Assembly: GCA_947311665.1 (NCBI GenBank)
Contig: CAMZLA010000044.1
Location: forward strand, 1 to 5,821
Origin: an uncultured Candidatus Altimarinota bacterium
GTDB lineage: Bacteria; Patescibacteriota; Gracilibacteria; CAIRYL01
Direction: 5' to 3'
DNA length: 5,821 nt
Of the stretch, positions 4,940-5,821 are shown piece after piece. How positions within the stretch are numbered: the stretch's first letter is position 1; every line of letters starts with the position of its first letter. The notes beneath the pieces were generated by a model, which made no database searches, was not told the origin of the DNA, and saw only the letters and a list, made by a program, of their open reading frames with translations. Position numbers and translations under genes: made by a program.

Positions 4940-4942
4940 CGA
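4935..4942 (+). repeat. Direct repeat TATAACGA, left copy
   Basis: TATAACGA occurs here and at 5797-5804, bracketing the BRO gene. In both places an ATG follows after exactly 10 bases (4953 and 5815), and the intervening bases agree at 6 of 10 positions. It may be a duplicated gene-start leader or a target-site duplication; eight bases in AT-rich DNA could also be chance. Confidence 0.45.
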
Positions 4943-4952
4943 AGTGTTACTT

Positions 4953-5801
4953 ATGGAAAAATTAAATAAAATTGCAATATTTGAAACAAAAGAAATTCGT
5001 AAAATTTGGAATAATAACGAGTGGTTTTTTTCGGTGGTAGATATTGTAAGAGTTTTAACAAATAGTTTAGATCCAAAAGATTATTGGTATAGAGTGAAAA
5101 AAAGAGCTGTAAATGAAGAAAAAATTGAGTTATCGACAATTTGTCGACAACTGAAATTACCAGCAACTGATGGGAAAAATTATAAAACCGATTGTGCAAA
5201 TACAGAAGGAGTTTTAAGAATTATTCAATCTATTCCTTCGCCAAAAGCAGAACCATTTAAACGATGGTTGGCAAAAGTAGGATATGAAAGAATAGAAGAA
5301 ATAGAAAATCCTGAACTTGCTCAAGATCGAATGAAAAAATTGTATGAGCAAAAAGGATATTCTAAAAATTGGATAGATAAACGATTGCGAGGAATAGCGG
5401 TACGACAAAATCTTACTGATGAATGGCAAAAACGAGGTATTACGAAATATCAAGATTATGCAATTTTAACAGCGGAAATAAGCAAAGCAACTTTTGGAAT
5501 GACTCCTAGTGAGTATAAAAAACATAAAAATTTACCTGAGAAATCAAAAGTAAATTTGCGAGATAATATGACAGATTTAGAATTAATTTTTACTATGCTT
5601 GGCGAGAAGGTAACAACAGAAATTTCTGAAAATGAAAAACCTAATGGAGTGGGAGAGAATAAAAAAATAGCAAGAAGAGGAGGAACTGTTGCAGGAAATG
5701 CAAGAAAAGAGACGGAAAAAGAAATTGGGAGGTCTGTTATTTCAGAAGAAAATTTTTTGGAGGGTGGAGATGAGGGGGATTTAAAAAAGTTAATTTTATA
5801 A
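4953..5801 (+). CDS. BRO-N domain (phage antirepressor-like) protein
   Basis: The product (282 residues from this ATG) belongs to the widespread bacterial group of BRO-N proteins related to phage antirepressors and baculovirus BRO. Numbered from the ATG, the N-terminal domain spans about 3-118: NKIAIFETKEIRKIW, then WFFSVVDIVRVL, DYWYRVKKR, CRQLKLPATDGKNYKTDCANTEGVLRII and the hallmark IPSPKAEPFKRWLAKVGYERI (94-114). The middle has the usual LTDEWQKRGI and QDYAILTAEIS, then NLRDNMTDLELIFTMLGE. The C-terminus carries the lysine/arginine- and glycine-rich KIARRGGTVAGNARKETE and VISEENFL, followed by an acidic tail. BRO-N domains bind DNA in phages and viruses; the role of these chromosomal versions is unknown. 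The ATG was chosen because family similarity begins at NKIAIF; an in-frame TTG at 4932 with a better Shine-Dalgarno would add seven residues. Gene gap to pheS is about 35 bases. Horizontal origin is plausible for the family, but base use resembles its neighbours. Confidence 0.88.
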   Translation: MEKLNKIAIFETKEIRKIWNNNEWFFSVVDIVRVLTNSLDPKDYWYRVKKRAVNEEKIELSTICRQLKLPATDGKNYKTDCANTEGVLRIIQSIPSPKAEPFKRWLAKVGYERIEEIENPELAQDRMKKLYEQKGYSKNWIDKRLRGIAVRQNLTDEWQKRGITKYQDYAILTAEISKATFGMTPSEYKKHKNLPEKSKVNLRDNMTDLELIFTMLGEKVTTEISENEKPNGVGENKKIARRGGTVAGNARKETEKEIGRSVISEENFLEGGDEGDLKKLIL

Positions 5802-5804
5802 CGA
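5797..5804 (+). repeat. Direct repeat TATAACGA, right copy
   Basis: This second copy overlaps the TAA stop of the BRO gene and is followed after 10 bases by ATG AGA A at 5815-5821. It may therefore precede the next gene, which cannot be identified from two codons. Confidence 0.45.
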
Positions 5805-5821
5805 GATATTAATTATGAGAA

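Noticed and set aside
4951..5453. Leftward reading frames over the BRO gene
   Set aside because: They are antisense shadows with skewed Phe/Leu/Tyr composition and no recognisable motif.
184..5801. UGA recoded as glycine, as in Gracilibacteria and Absconditabacteria
   Set aside because: Six complete genes have full family length without in-frame UGA, and glycine is encoded by GGN, mostly GGA. Exclusive TAA stops fit plain AT richness.
1..5821. CRISPR array, insertion sequence or integrase gene
   Set aside because: No regularly spaced repeats, transposase or recombinase motifs are present; the BRO gene is the only mobile-associated family.

Overview
The window comes from a very AT-rich bacterial chromosome. 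It is tightly packed, stops are exclusively TAA, and most genes lack a Shine-Dalgarno sequence. Bacterial-type RlmH and PheS, lean gene spacing, U-rich start contexts and a BRO-family gene would suit a Patescibacteria/CPR-like or other reduced genome, but that is inference. All complete genes read through with the standard code. UGA therefore does not appear to be recoded as glycine, which argues against Gracilibacteria/Absconditabacteria-type decoding.

Two blocks diverge from a noncoding hub at about 3580-3906. The leftward block runs tRNA, rlmH (23S rRNA methyltransferase), an M29-like metallopeptidase relative, an arginase-family ureohydrolase, then rfbA and the first 60 codons of rfbC. 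The rfbA-rfbC pair is separated by one base and makes dTDP-L-rhamnose precursors for surface polysaccharide. No strong terminator separates the leftward genes, and a weak internal promoter may serve rfbA. The rightward block is pheS (phenylalanyl-tRNA synthetase alpha) followed by a BRO-N domain protein, where pheT would usually be expected.

The most unusual part is the hub. The tRNA has canonical acceptor, D and T arms and an encoded CCA, but an odd anticodon arm. Its leader and trailer can pair and bury the CCA. About 100 bp upstream of it lie two short segments that are inverted copies of the two halves of its anticodon arm. They are split at the anticodon, placed in swapped order and separated by a small hairpin. 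A consensus-like leftward promoter and a perfect 14-bp terminator-like hairpin bracket them. This suggests a small RNA of roughly 80 nt whose two arms could pair with 27 contiguous nucleotides of the tRNA using only Watson-Crick and G-U pairs, plus one bulge. Whether this is a tRNA-targeting RNA, a cis-acting leader or the scar of a recombination event cannot be settled from the sequence alone. The predicted promoter of this RNA overlaps that of pheS, so the two could be mutually exclusive.
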